DNA from: Agromyces agglutinans
Lineage (GTDB): Bacteria > Actinomycetota > Actinomycetes > Actinomycetales > Microbacteriaceae
Length of the DNA stretch: 64,000 nucleotides
NCBI RefSeq assembly: GCF_009647605.1
Contig: NZ_WJIF01000003.1
Location: 452,928 to 516,927, forward strand
Direction of reading: 5' to 3'
The notes beneath the pieces were generated by a model. That model did not search any database, had not been told where the DNA came from, and saw only the letters and a list, made by a program, of their open reading frames with translations. Made by a program: the position numbers and the translations under genes. Positions 50,358 to 60,000 of the stretch are shown here, in pieces. The stretch's first letter is position 1. Each line of letters starts with the position of its first letter.

Positions 50358-51755
50358 GTGGCCGCCGACCGACCGATCACCCCGACCCCCGCGCGCATGC
50401 ACGACGTCACCGCCGAGAACCAACGGCTGGTCGACCTCGTGCTCGACTACTCTCGCCGTCGCATCCTCTCGAGCGACACGCCCCTCGACAAGCCGGCGTC
50501 GCCCGCCGAGCTCACCCGGCTCGCGGGCCGCACGATCGACGAGCGCGGCATCGGCTCCGAGCGTGCGCTGTCGATCTTCGAGCACGTACTGGCCCCGGCC
50601 TGCATCACGACCGATCACCCCGGGTACCTCTCGTTCATCCCGACCGCGCCGACGAAGGCCGCGACCGCGTTCGACCTCGTCGTGTCGGCGAGCGCACTCT
50701 ACGGCGGGTCGTGGCTCGAGGGCGCCGGCGCCGTGCACGCCGAGAACGAGGTGCTCGCCTGGCTCGCGAACGAGTTCGGGCTCCCCGACGGGGCGGGCGG
50801 TGTGTTCGTGCAGGGCGGCACGCTCGGCAACCTCTCCGCACTCGTCGCAGCGCGCGAGGCCGCGCGGGTGCGCGCGGGCCTCGCAGGAGTCGACCAGCCG
50901 CCCCGGTGGAAGGTCGTCTGCAGCGCCGAGGCCCACTCGTCGATCGCATCGGCCGCCCGCGTCATGGACATCGAGATCGTCGCCGTGCGCCCGGGCGAGG
51001 ACGGCACGCTGCGCGGCGACGCCGTGCGCGCCGCACTCGACGAGCACGGGGCATCCGTCTTCGCGGTCGTCGCCACCGGCGGCTCGACCAACTTCGGCAT
51101 CGTCGACGACCTCGCCTCGATCGCGGCGTTGAAGGCCGAGTACGACTTCTGGCTGCACGTCGACGGCGCGTACGGGCTCGCTGCCATGCTCTCGCCGCTC
51201 GCGCGCGACCGGTTCGCGGGCGTCGAAGACGCCGACTCGGTCATCGTCGACCCGCACAAGTGGCTGTTCGCGCCGTTCGACGCGTGCGCACTCATCTACC
51301 GCGACCCCGAGGCGGGCCGGCGTGCGCACACGCAGCACGCCGAGTACCTCGACACGCTCACCGAGACGGCCGACTGGAGCCCCTCCGACTATGCGGCGCA
51401 TCTCACGCGGCGAGCGCGCGGCCTCCCGTTCTGGTTCTCGCTCGCGAGCTACGGCGCGGCGGCGTACCGCGACGCCATCACGGCCGCGATCGAGCTCGCC
51501 CGGCGGATCGCCGACGAGATCCGCCGCCGCGACGGCTTCACGCTCGTGCGCGAGCCGCAACTGGGCATCGTCGTCTTCGAGCGCGACGGCTGGGCCAAGG
51601 CCGACTACGACGCCTGGTCGGCGCACCTGCTCGACGAGCAGCGGGCCTTCGTCGTGCCGAGCTCGCACGACGGGCGACCCAACACGCGCTTCGCGATCCT
51701 GAACCCGCGCACGACGTTCGAACAGCTGACGGCCATCCTCGACGGCATGGGCTGA
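50358..51755 (+). CDS. PLP-dependent group II decarboxylase family protein
   Basis: The 465-residue fold-type I enzyme has the pyridoxal lysine at Lys301 in VDPHKWLFAPFD, the cofactor Asp/His region HVDGAYG, and VQGGTLGNLSALVAAR, as in aromatic-L-amino-acid and related decarboxylases. GTG 50358 has GAGG nine bases upstream, and ATG alternatives are out of frame. Substrate unknown. The 243-base region upstream (50115-50357) holds no gene that I can support. A long hairpin follows the stop. Confidence 0.87.
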   Translation: MAADRPITPTPARMHDVTAENQRLVDLVLDYSRRRILSSDTPLDKPASPAELTRLAGRTIDERGIGSERALSIFEHVLAPACITTDHPGYLSFIPTAPTKAATAFDLVVSASALYGGSWLEGAGAVHAENEVLAWLANEFGLPDGAGGVFVQGGTLGNLSALVAAREAARVRAGLAGVDQPPRWKVVCSAEAHSSIASAARVMDIEIVAVRPGEDGTLRGDAVRAALDEHGASVFAVVATGGSTNFGIVDDLASIAALKAEYDFWLHVDGAYGLAAMLSPLARDRFAGVEDADSVIVDPHKWLFAPFDACALIYRDPEAGRRAHTQHAEYLDTLTETADWSPSDYAAHLTRRARGLPFWFSLASYGAAAYRDAITAAIELARRIADEIRRRDGFTLVREPQLGIVVFERDGWAKADYDAWSAHLLDEQRAFVVPSSHDGRPNTRFAILNPRTTFEQLTAILDGMG

Positions 51756-51756
51756 G

Positions 51757-51804
51757 GCGCCCGGCGCGGGCGACGTCGTCGCGGCCGGTGCCCGCGCCGG
51801 GTGC
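51757..51804. terminator. Bidirectional hairpin after the decarboxylase gene
   Basis: The arm GCGCCCGGCGCGGGC (51757-51771) pairs with 51790-51804 at 14 of 15 positions plus one G-T, with an 18-base loop, between converging genes. Confidence 0.7.
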
Positions 51805-51806
51805 GC

Positions 51807-52433
51807 TCAGCCGTAGATGCGCTCGGCGTACGACGGACCGTAGTACGCCTCGAGTTCCTCGAGCGAGTCGGTGCGGCGCTCAAGCGTCTGCGCGATGACC
51901 GCGCGCCGGGGTGCGGCATCGGGATTCCACGTCTCGGGCGACCACGCCTTCGAGCGCAGGAACGCCTTCGAGCAGTGGAAGAACACCTCGTCGACGGCGA
52001 CCTCCAGAACGAGGGTCGGGGTGTGGCCGCGCACCGCCATGCGGTCGGCGTACGGCACGTCGCGCAGCAGCCGCGCGCGCCCGTTGATGCGCAGCGTGTC
52101 GCCGCGGCCCGGGATCACGAACACGAGGCCGACGTGCGGGTTCGCGAGCAGGTTGTGGAACCCGTCGGCACGACGGTTGCCGGGGCGCTCGGGAATCGCA
52201 ATGGTGCGGTCGTCGAGCACGAGCGCGAAGCCCGGCGGGTCGCCCTTCGGCGAGACGTCTCCGTTGCCCGCGGCGTCGGCGGTCGCGATGAAGCACAACG
52301 GGGATGCCTCGAGCCATCGCCGATCGATCTCGTGCAGCCGATCGCGCGTCTTGTTCTTCGCCGTCGGCAGCGGCTCTCCGACGAGCGCCTCGAGCTCGTC
52401 GACCGAGGTGACCGGGGTTCCTCCGTGGTCCAT
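51807..52433 (-). CDS. MSMEG_1061-like FMN-dependent PPOX-type flavoprotein
   Basis: The 208-residue split-barrel protein has the pyridoxamine-5'-phosphate-oxidase-like pattern: CFIATADAAGNGDVSPKGDPPGF, then IPERPGNRRADGFHNLLANPHVGLVFVIPG, which forms the FMN site, and FFHCSKAFLRSKAW near the C-terminus. Such proteins reduce or oxidise small electrophiles using FMN or F420; the exact reaction is unknown. It starts at 52433 and converges with the decarboxylase. Confidence 0.88.
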   Translation of the reverse strand: MDHGGTPVTSVDELEALVGEPLPTAKNKTRDRLHEIDRRWLEASPLCFIATADAAGNGDVSPKGDPPGFALVLDDRTIAIPERPGNRRADGFHNLLANPHVGLVFVIPGRGDTLRINGRARLLRDVPYADRMAVRGHTPTLVLEVAVDEVFFHCSKAFLRSKAWSPETWNPDAAPRRAVIAQTLERRTDSLEELEAYYGPSYAERIYG

Positions 52434-52590
52434 GCCTCCAACGTACGCCTCCCCCGCGGCGGCGCACCTGCCCCGTCGGCGCCCCCGCCGCGCCGACGCC
52501 CCCGCCGCGCGCCTCTTGTGCCCCGCGCCCGCGACCCAGCAGGATCGGACTCGGGCCGGCCGTCACGGCCCGCTGGCTACGGGGGTGGTC

Positions 52591-53607
52591 GTGGATCTCG
52601 AGGTCGGAGACGTCGCACAGCGCGCGTCGACCGGGTCGCTGCCCGGCTGGGACGATGTCGAGGCGCTGGTCGTCGAGGCGTGGCAGCGCAATCGCGGGGT
52701 CGACGACGGGGTCGTCGCGGACTACATCCCGATCCTCGCCGAGGCGGACCCGGCGGCCTTCGGCCTCGCGGTCGTCGAGGTCGACGGGAGCACCCACGAC
52801 GCGGGCGACGTCGACGTCGCGTTCTCGATCCAGTCGATCTCGAAGGCGTTCGTCTACGCGCTCGCCTGCGAGGAACTCGGCCACGAGGTCGTGCTCGAGC
52901 GGGTCGGCGTCGACAACACCGGCCTGGCGTTCAACTCGGTCATGGCGATCGAGCTCGCGGCGGGGCATCCGCGCAACCCGATGGTGAACGCCGGCGCGAT
53001 CGCGACGACCGCGCTCGTGCCGGGCGACGTCGACGAGCAGTGGCGGTTCATCGTCGACGGATTGTCGCGGTTCGCCGGCCGGCCGCTCGAGGTCGATCAG
53101 GTCGTCTACGAGTCCGAGGCCGCGACCAACCAGCGCAACCGGGCGATCGCGCGGCTCCTCGAGAGCTACGGACGCATCGCCGGCGACCCGCTCGATGCGG
53201 TCGATGTCTACACGCGCCAGTGCGCGCTGCTGGTCACGGCGCACGACCTCGCGGTCATGGGCGCGACGCTCGCCGACGGCGGCGTGAACCCGGTCACCGG
53301 CGAGCGGGTCGTCGCGCCCGAGGTGTGCCGCGACACCCTGGCGGTGCTGGCGGCCACGGGCATGTACGAACGCTCGGGCGAATGGCTGTTCGAGATCGGC
53401 CTGCCCGGCAAGTCGGGTGTCGCGGGCGGGATCGTCGCGATCTCCCCGGGCAAGGCCGGCATCGGGGCCTATTCGCCGCGGCTCGACCCGGCGGGCAACA
53501 GCGTGCGCGGCCAGCGCGCCGCCGCCTACCTCTCGCGGGCGCTCGGGCTGAACCTCTTCGCCTCCGCGCCCGCAGCATCCGCCCCTCCGAAGGGATCACC
53601 GTCATGA
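52591..53607 (+). CDS. glsA: Glutaminase (serine-dependent, GlsA family)
   Basis: The 338-residue beta-lactamase-fold glutaminase converts glutamine to glutamate and ammonia. The Ser/Lys pair is Ser82 and Lys85 in FSIQSISKAF; NPMVNAGAI and LPGKSGVAGGI are the other signature segments. I use GTG 52591; GTG 52585 in the same frame is possible. The stop overlaps the MFS gene as ATGA, suggesting a glutamine/glutamate-linked or acid-stress unit. Residues after about 325 are an Ala/Pro-rich tail. Confidence 0.92.
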   Translation: MDLEVGDVAQRASTGSLPGWDDVEALVVEAWQRNRGVDDGVVADYIPILAEADPAAFGLAVVEVDGSTHDAGDVDVAFSIQSISKAFVYALACEELGHEVVLERVGVDNTGLAFNSVMAIELAAGHPRNPMVNAGAIATTALVPGDVDEQWRFIVDGLSRFAGRPLEVDQVVYESEAATNQRNRAIARLLESYGRIAGDPLDAVDVYTRQCALLVTAHDLAVMGATLADGGVNPVTGERVVAPEVCRDTLAVLAATGMYERSGEWLFEIGLPGKSGVAGGIVAISPGKAGIGAYSPRLDPAGNSVRGQRAAAYLSRALGLNLFASAPAASAPPKGSPS

Positions 53608-55229
53608 CGACCGCCGCACCCGCCGCCGAGACCACCGCCCGCGCCTCCTGGGGGCCGATGATCGGCCTCTTCCTGGCGCAGGTGCTCATGTCGTTCAACG
53701 TCTCCGCCCTGCCGGTGTCGATCGGCGGCATGGTCGAGGAGTTCGGGGTCTCCCCGACCGATGTGAGCACGGCGATCGTCATGTACGGGCTCGCGGTCGC
53801 GGCCCTCGTCATGGTCGGTGCGAAGATCGGCCAGCGCTTCGGCTGGGTGCTCGTGTTCCGGGTCGTCGTCGGGCTCTTCGGCGTGGCCGAACTCATGATG
53901 GTGTTCGCGCCGACGGTCGGCTGGGTCATCGGCGCGCAGGCGCTGGCCGGGGCATCCGCCGCGATCATCGTGCCCTCGCTGGTCGCACTGATCGCCGAGA
54001 ACTACCACGGGCGCCAGCAGGCGACCGCGGTCGGGTCGCTCGGTTCGGCCCGCGCGATCTCGGGCGTGAGCGCCTTCCTCATCGGCGGCGCGCTCGGCAC
54101 GCTCGTCGGCTGGCGACCGGTGTTCGTCATCCTCATCGTGCTCGCCGTGGTGGTCTTCGCGCTGAGCTTCACGCTGCGTTCCGACCGCGGCGACCCCGGC
54201 ATCCGCATCGACTTCGTCGCGGCCGTGCTCATCGGCGCCGCGATCGTGCTGCTCACCCTGGGGTTCAACAACCTCAACGCCTGGGGCGTGCTGATGGCGA
54301 CGCCGCAGGCGCCGTTCGACCTCGTCGGCGTCTCGCCGGCACCGGTGTTCGTGGTGGTCGGCCTCGTGCTCGGGCAGGCGTTCTTCCTCTGGACGAGGCG
54401 CCGCATGCGCGAGGGCAAGGTGCCGCTCGTGAGCCTCGACGTGCTGGGTTCGGGACGCGAACGCGCCGCCGTGTACGCGATGTTCGTGATCGTCGCGCTC
54501 GAGGCCGCGATCAACTTCACCGTGCCGCTCTACATCCAGATCGTGCAGGGGCGCACGCCGTTCGACACGTCGATCGCGATGATGCCGTTCAACCTCACGG
54601 TGTTCGTCACCGCGACGCTCGTCGTGCGCTTCTACACCCGGTTCACGCCGCGCACGATCGGCGTGTTCTCCTTCATCCTCACGACCGTCGCGCTCGTCTG
54701 GCTGTCGTTCGTGGTGACGAACAATTGGGAGACGCTGCCGACGATCCTCGGACTGGTCGTGTTCGGCATCGGCCAGGGCGCGCTGGTCACCCTCGTCTTC
54801 AACGTGCTGGTCACCTCGGCGCCGCGCGAACTCGCCGGCGACGTCGGATCGATCCGCGGCACGACGCAGAACCTCGCCTCGGCGGTCGGCACCGCCCTCG
54901 CCGGCGCGATGCTGGTCACGATCCTGAGCCTGAACATCGGGCAGGCCGTGATGGCCGAACCCGAACTGACCGACGATCTCGCGGCGCAGGTTCCGCTGGA
55001 CCAGGTGAACTTCGTGAGCAACGACCGCCTGCGCGAGGTGCTCGACGAGACGGATGCCTCGCCCGAGCAGGTCGACGCCGCCGTGCAGATCAACACCGAT
55101 GCGCGGCTCAGCGCCCTCAAGGTCGGCCTGCTCATCCTCGCGGGCGTGAGCGCCCTGGCGATCCTGCCCGCGAGCCGCCTGCCGAACTACAAGCCCGAGG
55201 AGATCCCCGACCCGTCGCCGGAGGCGTGA
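53604..55229 (+). CDS. MFS drug:H+ antiporter-type transporter (DHA2-like)
   Basis: The 541-residue transporter has about 12-14 predicted helices, a motif-A-like loop (VGAKIGQRFGWVLVFRV) and an extracytoplasmic acidic segment near residues 450-500. It is coupled to glutaminase by an ATGA overlap. The family exports drugs or metabolites; the pairing with glutaminase hints at transport of an amino acid or acid, but this is inference. Confidence 0.87.
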   Translation: MTTAAPAAETTARASWGPMIGLFLAQVLMSFNVSALPVSIGGMVEEFGVSPTDVSTAIVMYGLAVAALVMVGAKIGQRFGWVLVFRVVVGLFGVAELMMVFAPTVGWVIGAQALAGASAAIIVPSLVALIAENYHGRQQATAVGSLGSARAISGVSAFLIGGALGTLVGWRPVFVILIVLAVVVFALSFTLRSDRGDPGIRIDFVAAVLIGAAIVLLTLGFNNLNAWGVLMATPQAPFDLVGVSPAPVFVVVGLVLGQAFFLWTRRRMREGKVPLVSLDVLGSGRERAAVYAMFVIVALEAAINFTVPLYIQIVQGRTPFDTSIAMMPFNLTVFVTATLVVRFYTRFTPRTIGVFSFILTTVALVWLSFVVTNNWETLPTILGLVVFGIGQGALVTLVFNVLVTSAPRELAGDVGSIRGTTQNLASAVGTALAGAMLVTILSLNIGQAVMAEPELTDDLAAQVPLDQVNFVSNDRLREVLDETDASPEQVDAAVQINTDARLSALKVGLLILAGVSALAILPASRLPNYKPEEIPDPSPEA

Positions 55230-55312
55230 GCGCCTCCAGCGCCGCCGGCGGCGGCGACGACGACGACAGGGCCCTCGCGGCGCTCGCAGGCGCGCCCGAC
55301 TACGATGGGCGC

Positions 55313-55996
55313 GTGCGGAAGGATCGGGGCGCCCGGCTCGCGCGCGGCAGCGCGATCGCGCTGTTCGCGACCCTCGTGGCCTCCCTCGCGCACACGCTCG
55401 GCGGCGGCATGCCCCCCGGCCTCCTCTCGATCGCGCTGGCGCTCGCGTTCTCGATCCCCTTCGCGGCGATCGTCGTCGGCTCGCCCGCGTCGGCCGGGCG
55501 CCGCGCGCGACGCATCCGCACCGCTGCGGCGGCCGGCGGAGCGCAGCTCGCGCTGCATGCGCTCTACTCGCTCGGCACCGGCGCCGCGATCACGGGCGTC
55601 GTCACGTCGACGGATGCCACGACCGGGCACGGCGCGCATGGGGCGCACGCCGGGCACCCGGCTTCCGCCCAGCAGGTGCTGCTTCCGGTGCTGCCCGAGC
55701 TGCCCGCGTCGACCGACGGTATCGAGCACCACCTCGGCGTCTGGATGCTGGCCGCCCACGTGGGTGCGGCCGCACTGACGATCGCGTTCGTGCTCCTTGC
55801 CGACCACGCACTGGCGGCACTTCGCGCACTCGGCCGCGGCCTTCGGGTCGCCCTCGTGCTCGCGTTCGGCGCGGTGCCCGTGCTGCGCCGTGCGCGCGTT
55901 CGCGCGTTCGGCCGACCGGTGCTCGCGGCCGCGCGCGACCTGCACCTCGTCTCGCTGCGCCATCGTGGGCCGCCGAGCGTCGCCGCGGCCGCCTGA
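55313..55996 (+). CDS. Membrane protein with His-rich loop, upstream of YcnI
   Basis: The 227-residue protein has about five predicted helices. A loop near residues 100-115 contains GHGAHGAHAGH, a likely metal-binding stretch. GTG 55313 follows a TACGAT -10 box by six bases, consistent with a leaderless mRNA; longer frames upstream overlap the MFS gene out of frame and look Arg-rich. With the YcnI gene 102 bases downstream, a role in copper handling is plausible. No named family is recognised. Confidence 0.7.
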   Translation: MRKDRGARLARGSAIALFATLVASLAHTLGGGMPPGLLSIALALAFSIPFAAIVVGSPASAGRRARRIRTAAAAGGAQLALHALYSLGTGAAITGVVTSTDATTGHGAHGAHAGHPASAQQVLLPVLPELPASTDGIEHHLGVWMLAAHVGAAALTIAFVLLADHALAALRALGRGLRVALVLAFGAVPVLRRARVRAFGRPVLAAARDLHLVSLRHRGPPSVAAAA

Positions 55997-56098
55997 GCGG
56001 TCGAACGCACCCCACCCCTCCCCCGCGGACGCGCCGATCGGCGACGCACTCGCGCGCATGCGCGTCCGCAGGCACGCGACGGCCGTATCCGCCGTGCC

Positions 56099-56959
56099 AT
56101 GACCGCAGAGAGCAGAACCATGACCAGCCGTACCCACTCCAGCCGTACCCACTCCACCCGCGCCCGCGCCATCCGCACGGCCGGCACCGCCCGCGCCACT
56201 CGCGCCACCCGCACCACCCTCGCCTCGACCGCTGCGCTCGGCGGCGGCATCCTGCTCGCCCTCGCCGCACCGCTGTCGGCGTCGGCTCATGTGGGCGTCG
56301 AGGCATCCAGCACGGCCGCCGGCTCGTACACCGTGCTGAGCTTCTCCACGCCGCACGGATGCGGCGAGAGCCCGACGACGAAGCTCACCTTCACGATGCC
56401 CGAGGGCGTCGACCGGGTGACGCCGACCGTCAACCCGGGCTGGACGATCGAGAAGGTGGTCGAGGACCTGCCCGAGCCGAAGACCGACAGCCACGGCGCG
56501 AACCTCGTCGACCGCGACGCGCAGGTCGTCTACACCGCGGTGACGCCGCTGCCGAGCGACCTCCGCGACGTCATCGAGCTGAGCCTGCAACTGCCCGCCG
56601 ACGCCGAGGGCGAGACCCTCGCCTTCCCCGTGCTGCAGGAGTGCGCCGAAGGCTCGACCGACTGGAGCGAGGTCGCCGAGGCCGGCGGCGAGGAGCCCGA
56701 GCACCCCGCACCCTCGATCACCGTGACCGCCGCGGCCGACGACGCGCACGGCGGACACGGCACGGCGGATGACGCGGACGACTCGGGGCACGCGGACGAT
56801 TCCGCGCACGCCGCCGACGGGACCTCGGCCGAGACGACGGCCACGACGACGGACGACCCGGTCGCCCGCTGGCTCGCCGCCGGCGGCCTCGCCGTCGGCG
56901 TCGTCGGCGTGGTGCTCGCGATCATCGGATGGCGTCGCCCGGCCCGCCCCGTCGAGTAA
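56099..56959 (+). CDS. YcnI family copper-binding membrane-anchored protein
   Basis: The 286-residue DUF1775/YcnI protein has a basic N-terminus and hydrophobic signal core (about 40-60), cleaved after SASA so that His64 becomes the mature N-terminus (HVGVEAS), where the family binds copper. NPGWTIEK holds the conserved Trp. A Gly/Asp/His-rich linker (HGGHGTADDADD) and a C-terminal helix (about 257-277) anchor it outside the membrane. ATG 56120 is an alternative start. An exact 15-bp tandem duplication lies in the signal region. Confidence 0.88.
   Translation: MTAESRTMTSRTHSSRTHSTRARAIRTAGTARATRATRTTLASTAALGGGILLALAAPLSASAHVGVEASSTAAGSYTVLSFSTPHGCGESPTTKLTFTMPEGVDRVTPTVNPGWTIEKVVEDLPEPKTDSHGANLVDRDAQVVYTAVTPLPSDLRDVIELSLQLPADAEGETLAFPVLQECAEGSTDWSEVAEAGGEEPEHPAPSITVTAAADDAHGGHGTADDADDSGHADDSAHAADGTSAETTATTTDDPVARWLAAGGLAVGVVGVVLAIIGWRRPARPVE
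56126..56155 (+). repeat. Exact 15-bp tandem duplication in the YcnI signal region
   Basis: AGCCGTACCCACTCC occurs twice in a row in frame, giving a repeated SRTHS in the N-terminal cytoplasmic tail. Confidence 0.85.
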
Positions 56960-57003
56960 CGCGCCCCGGCGAACAACCGGTCCGAGCGCCACGCACCGCG
57001 CAC

Positions 57004-57030
57004 CGCGCGCCCGAACCCTCGCGGCGCGCG
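57004..57030. terminator. Hairpin between ycnI-like and eccC genes
   Basis: CGCGCGCC (57004-57011) and GGCGCGCG (57023-57030) pair perfectly around an 11-base loop in a 93-base gap between convergent genes. Such short GC stems arise easily in this sequence. Confidence 0.35.
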
Positions 57031-57052
57031 GCGCGCGGCATCCGCGCCCGGC

Positions 57053-60000
57053 TCAGTGCTTCGGCGGCACCCAGGCCAGCTGCGCGGCGACCAGGCCGCG
57101 CTCGCGGCTGACGATCTTCGCGCGGCCCGGCGCGGCGGGCTCGGCCTTGACCTTGCCGATGAGCTGGCCCTCCTCGGGGCTGCCGCTCAGCAGGATGCCC
57201 GTGACGCCCAGGTCGGTGAACCGCTGGATCACCGGGTCGTATGCGGCGCGGCTCGCGCCGCCCGCGCGGCGGGTGAGCACAACGTGGAGTCCGACGTCGG
57301 CGGCCTGGGCGAGCAGCGGCGCGAGCGCCGCGATCGGGTTTCCCTGCGAGGTCGCGACGAGGTCGTAGTCGTCGATGAGCAGGTATCCCTCGGCACCGGT
57401 CCACCACGAGCGCGTGCGCAGCTGCTCTGGCGTGACATCCGGGCCGGGAAGTCGGCTCTTGAAGAACGCGAAGAGCTCCGCGATGCCGCTCGTCGCGACA
57501 TCGTGGCCGGTGAGGTAGGCACCGAGGTACTCGTCGGGGATCTCGCCGAGCAGCGCGCGGCGGTAGTCGACGACGAAGATCTTCGCCTCCTTGGGCCCGT
57601 GCACGCGCATGACCTCGTGCGCGAACGCCCGCAGCATCGAGGACTTGCCCGACCCGGCGTCGCCGTAGAGGAAGAGGTGCGGCTCCTCGCGCGGGTCGAA
57701 CAGGTACGGCGCGAGCTGGGCCTCGTCGATGCCGAGCACGAAATCGCGGGTCGCCGCCGGCGCGAGCGCGCGCAGCCGGTCGAGCTCGATCGTCTCGGGC
57801 AGCAGCCGCAGCTTCGGGCCCGCAGGTCCCCGCCAGGCCGCCACGACCTTCGAGACGAGGTCGCCCACCCCGGTCGAGAGGGTGCGCGCCTCCGAGTCGC
57901 CGTCGATGCGCGGCAGTGCGGTGAGCATCTGCAGGGCGCTCGGGGCGAGTCCGCGGCCGGCGTGCACGGTGACGTTCGCGGCGGCCTTGCGGTCGATCTC
58001 GGAGTCGGTCGGGTCGCCGAGGCGCAGCTCGATCCGCGTGCCGATCAGGTCCTTGAGGTTCGCCCGCACCTCCATCCAGCGGGCCGCGGTGATGACGACG
58101 TGCACGCCGAAGGTGAGGCCTCGTGCGGCGAGCTGCTGCACCGCGGGCTCGAGCATCTCGAACTCGCTGCGCAGCACGCCCCAGCCGTCGACGACGAGGA
58201 ACAGGTCGCCGTAGCCGTCGTCGACCGCGCCCTCGGCGCGGCGGCGCCGGTACGTGTCGATCGAGTCGATGCCGTGGTCGCGGAAGAAGCGCTCGCGTTC
58301 GTTCAGGACGCCCGTGATCTCGGCGATCGTGCGGCGCACGACGTCGGGCTCCGAACGGCTCGCGAGGCCCGCGAGGTGCGGCAGCCCGGCGAGGCCGGTG
58401 AACGTGCCGCCACCGAAGTCGAGCACGAAGAACTGCACTTCCTGCGGCGTATGCACGAGCGAGAGCGACGTGACGAGCGTGCGCGCGAGCGTCGACTTGC
58501 CCGAGAGCGGCGCGCCCACGACGGCCAGGTGGCCGCCGGCACCCGAGAGCGTGACCACGAGGCCCTCGCGACGCTGCTCGAGCGGCACGTCGACGATGCC
58601 GAGCGGCACCGTGAGCGGGCCGGCCGCGCGCCACTGCGGCGACACCAGGCCGAGCGCCGGGTCGACGCGCAGGTCGCCGAAGAGCTGGTCGAGCGTGGCC
58701 GGCGTCTCGAGCGGCGGCAGCCACACGCGGTGGGCCGCGGGGCCGCGGCCCTGCATGCGCTCGATGGCGAGGTCGAACGTGCTGCGCTGCTCGGCCGGTT
58801 CGACCGGCGCGGCCACGGCCTCGGGCGCCTGCACCTCGACGACCGCGCGGTGCTGCGGTGCCGCGGTGAACCGTTCGACGGATGCCTCGACGGCTCCGCC
58901 GCCGCCCGCCGCGGCCGCGGTGCGGCGGCGGGGCGGGGGGCCCGACACGTAGGCCGCGCGGAACTGCGTCATCGTCTCGGTGTCGCTCTTGAGGAATCCG
59001 ACGCCGGGCTGCTGCGGCAGCGTGTACGCGTCGGGAACGCCGAGGATCGAGCGCGACTCCGCGGCCGAGAAGGTGCGCAGGCCGATGCGGTACGAGAGGT
59101 ACGTGTCGAGCCCGCGCAGCTTGCCCTCTTCCAATCGCTGCGAGGCGAGCAGCAGGTGCACCTGCAGCGAACGGCCGACGCGGCCGATGTTCACGAAGCT
59201 CTCGATGAACTCGGGCTTCGCGGAGAGCAGCTCCGAGAACTCGTCGGCGACGATGAGCAGCGCAGGCAGCGGCGCGAGGTCGCTGCGGCCGCCGCGGCGG
59301 GCCTTCTCGTAGTCGGCGACGTTGGCGAAGTTGCCCGACGCCCGCAGCAGCTCCTGGCGGCGGGTGACCTCACCCTGCAGCGCGTCCTGGAAGCGGTCGA
59401 CGAGGGTGAGCTCCTCGCCGAGGTTCGTGATGATCGCCGAGACGTGCGGCATGCCGGCCATGCCGGCGAACGTCGCACCACCCTTGAAGTCGACGAGCAC
59501 GAAGTTCAGCTGCTCGGGCGAGTGGGTCATGGCGAGGCCGAGCACGAGCGTGCGGAGCACCTCGGACTTGCCGGAGCCCGTGGCGCCGATCATGACGCCG
59601 TGCGGGCCCATGCCCTGCTGGGCCGACTCCTTGAGGTCGAGCACGACCGGCGCGCCCTGCAGGTCCTGTCCGATGGGGATGCGCAGGCGGTTGCGGTCGA
59701 GGCGCGGCGCCCACGCGGCGTCGAGGTCGAGGTCGCGGACGTCGGGCAGCCCGAGCAGCTCGACGAGCTCGGCCTGCTTGCCGACCGACGGACCCTCGGC
59801 GGGCCCGGCGACGGTCGCGGTGTACCGCGGCGTCAGGCGGCGGGCGGTCGCCTCTGCCGTCACGATGCCGACGCTGTCGGGCGTGAAGGGCCGCGCCGCG
59901 GCCTGCATCGTGATGAGCTCGGTGCGGCCCGCGCTCGGCGAGCCGAACGAGATGCGCAGTGCCGCGGGATCGTCGAAGTCGTCCCATCGCGCCGGCAGGT

